Assembly (NCBI RefSeq): GCF_000485595.1
Contig: NW_014577065.1
Location: 894,390-915,934 of the forward strand
From: Priapulus caudatus
Lineage: Eukaryota > Priapulida > Priapulimorpha > Priapulimorphida > Priapulidae
DNA length: 21,545 bases
Direction: 5' to 3'
In this document: positions 20,991-21,545 of the stretch, piece by piece
How positions within the stretch are numbered: position 1 is the stretch's first letter
Layout: the number at the start of each line of letters is the position of its first letter
The notes under the pieces: model-generated
What the model saw: only the letters and a program-made list of their open reading frames with translations
What the model was told of the DNA's origin: nothing
Databases searched by the model: none
Program-made: the position numbers and the translations under genes

Positions 20991-21057
20991 AATAATAATA
21001 ATATATATATATATATATTATCAGGAGTAGATAATAGGGATACTCCTGATATATATA
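20990..21057. repeat. (AT)n with a 10-base stem-loop
   Basis: AATAAT and AT runs, then ATCAGGAGTA (21020-21029) paired with TACTCCTGAT (21041-21050), with AT alternation on both outer sides. Loop of 11 bases. Confidence 0.75.
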
Positions 21058-21350
21058 CAAGGAGAGATATCGGGAAATTTGCGTTCAGTTAACATATATA
21101 TATATCACGCACTTTCTTTTCCTCCTACGCAACGCCATATTCTGTCTGGCGCGTGAACAAATGTCGAATGTAATCTGCAGCGCTTCGTGCAGCGCCACGA
21201 AACAAGAATACAGATGCGAATAAACATCTTATAGTTTGACTTGTCGTGCGACTGCCCTCGTGCCACACGTACCGGCTTCATGCGCGTGATCTGCGAAATG
21301 CAAATGCCAGATGCACAGCGCATAACCGCTCACGCCTGTTGCGTTGATTA
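21058..21350. other. Unassigned DNA
   Basis: No gene recognised. A 72-codon - strand ORF here has no motif. A second - strand frame is open from the right edge down to a stop at 21229-21231. Confidence 0.4.
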
Positions 21351-21352
21351 GG

Positions 21353-21360
21353 TCATCGCT

Positions 21361-21395
<35 letters not shown>

Positions 21396-21545
21396 TGTCC
21401 TTGTTGCCGTAGTCGTCGTCGTTTTTGTCGTCGTCGTCCTTGTTGCCGTCGTCGTTGTCCTTGTTGCAGTAGTCGTCGTCGTTGTCGTCGTCGTCGTCCT
21501 TGTTGCCGTCGTCGTTGTCCTTGTTGCAGTAGTCGTCGTCGTTGT
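21353..21545. repeat. (GTC)n trinucleotide array with 60-base higher-order unit
   Basis: Starts as about twelve GTC triplets, then a 60-base unit repeats in exact register (lines starting 21361, 21421, 21481), each with GTCGTTGTCCTTGTTGC and AGTAGTCGTCGTCGTT. Runs off the right edge. The - strand frame encodes Asp-rich 20-residue repeats (NDDDYCNKDNDDGNK) and stays open through the unique flank to 21232. Confidence 0.9.

Overview
This window is animal nuclear DNA, most likely from an invertebrate. It has GT-AG introns of 163-764 bases with consistent phases, a cilia-associated animal gene, TTAGGG-type telomeric repeats, abundant (GT/AC), (GA) and (GTC) microsatellites, and several short inverted-repeat elements. 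Nothing suggests a bacterium, a plasmid or a virus. I cannot name the phylum from the sequence.

The one gene I can call with confidence is the 3' part of AHI1 (jouberin), + strand, 2480-7761. Ten exons join in frame into 343 complete codons and a stop. They cover the last WD40-repeat segment, a low-complexity linker, a complete SH3 domain held in one exon, and a short tail ending in a lysine-rich cluster. The N-terminal half and most of the WD40 propeller lie upstream of base 1 or in a long intron that fills 1-2479.

From 7.8 kb to the end I find no gene that can be proven. A short candidate first coding exon at 9472-9550 (26 codons, perfect donor, presequence-like peptide) may start another gene on the same strand. 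An ORF at 11957-12466 with an internal donor and a 53-codon ORF at 15074-15235 are weak candidates.

The rest is accessory and probably regulatory DNA. There are two long foldback elements (10611-11215 and 17354-17972). A 229-base MITE (15823-16051) has a telomeric core and a 9-base direct repeat on each side. A pair of related small inverted-repeat elements lies at 13566-13914. There are several minisatellites: 48-51-base units at 14091-14247, 20-base units at 14502-14720 and 16301-16364, and 60-base units at 21361-21545. Two stretches rich in homeodomain- and POU-type motifs (16440-16840 and 19180-19870) flank a CpG-rich block (18175-18640). Strand-biased polypurine tracts occupy 18.6-20.7 kb. 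This right-hand part resembles regulatory or upstream DNA of an unseen neighbour, but that is inference.
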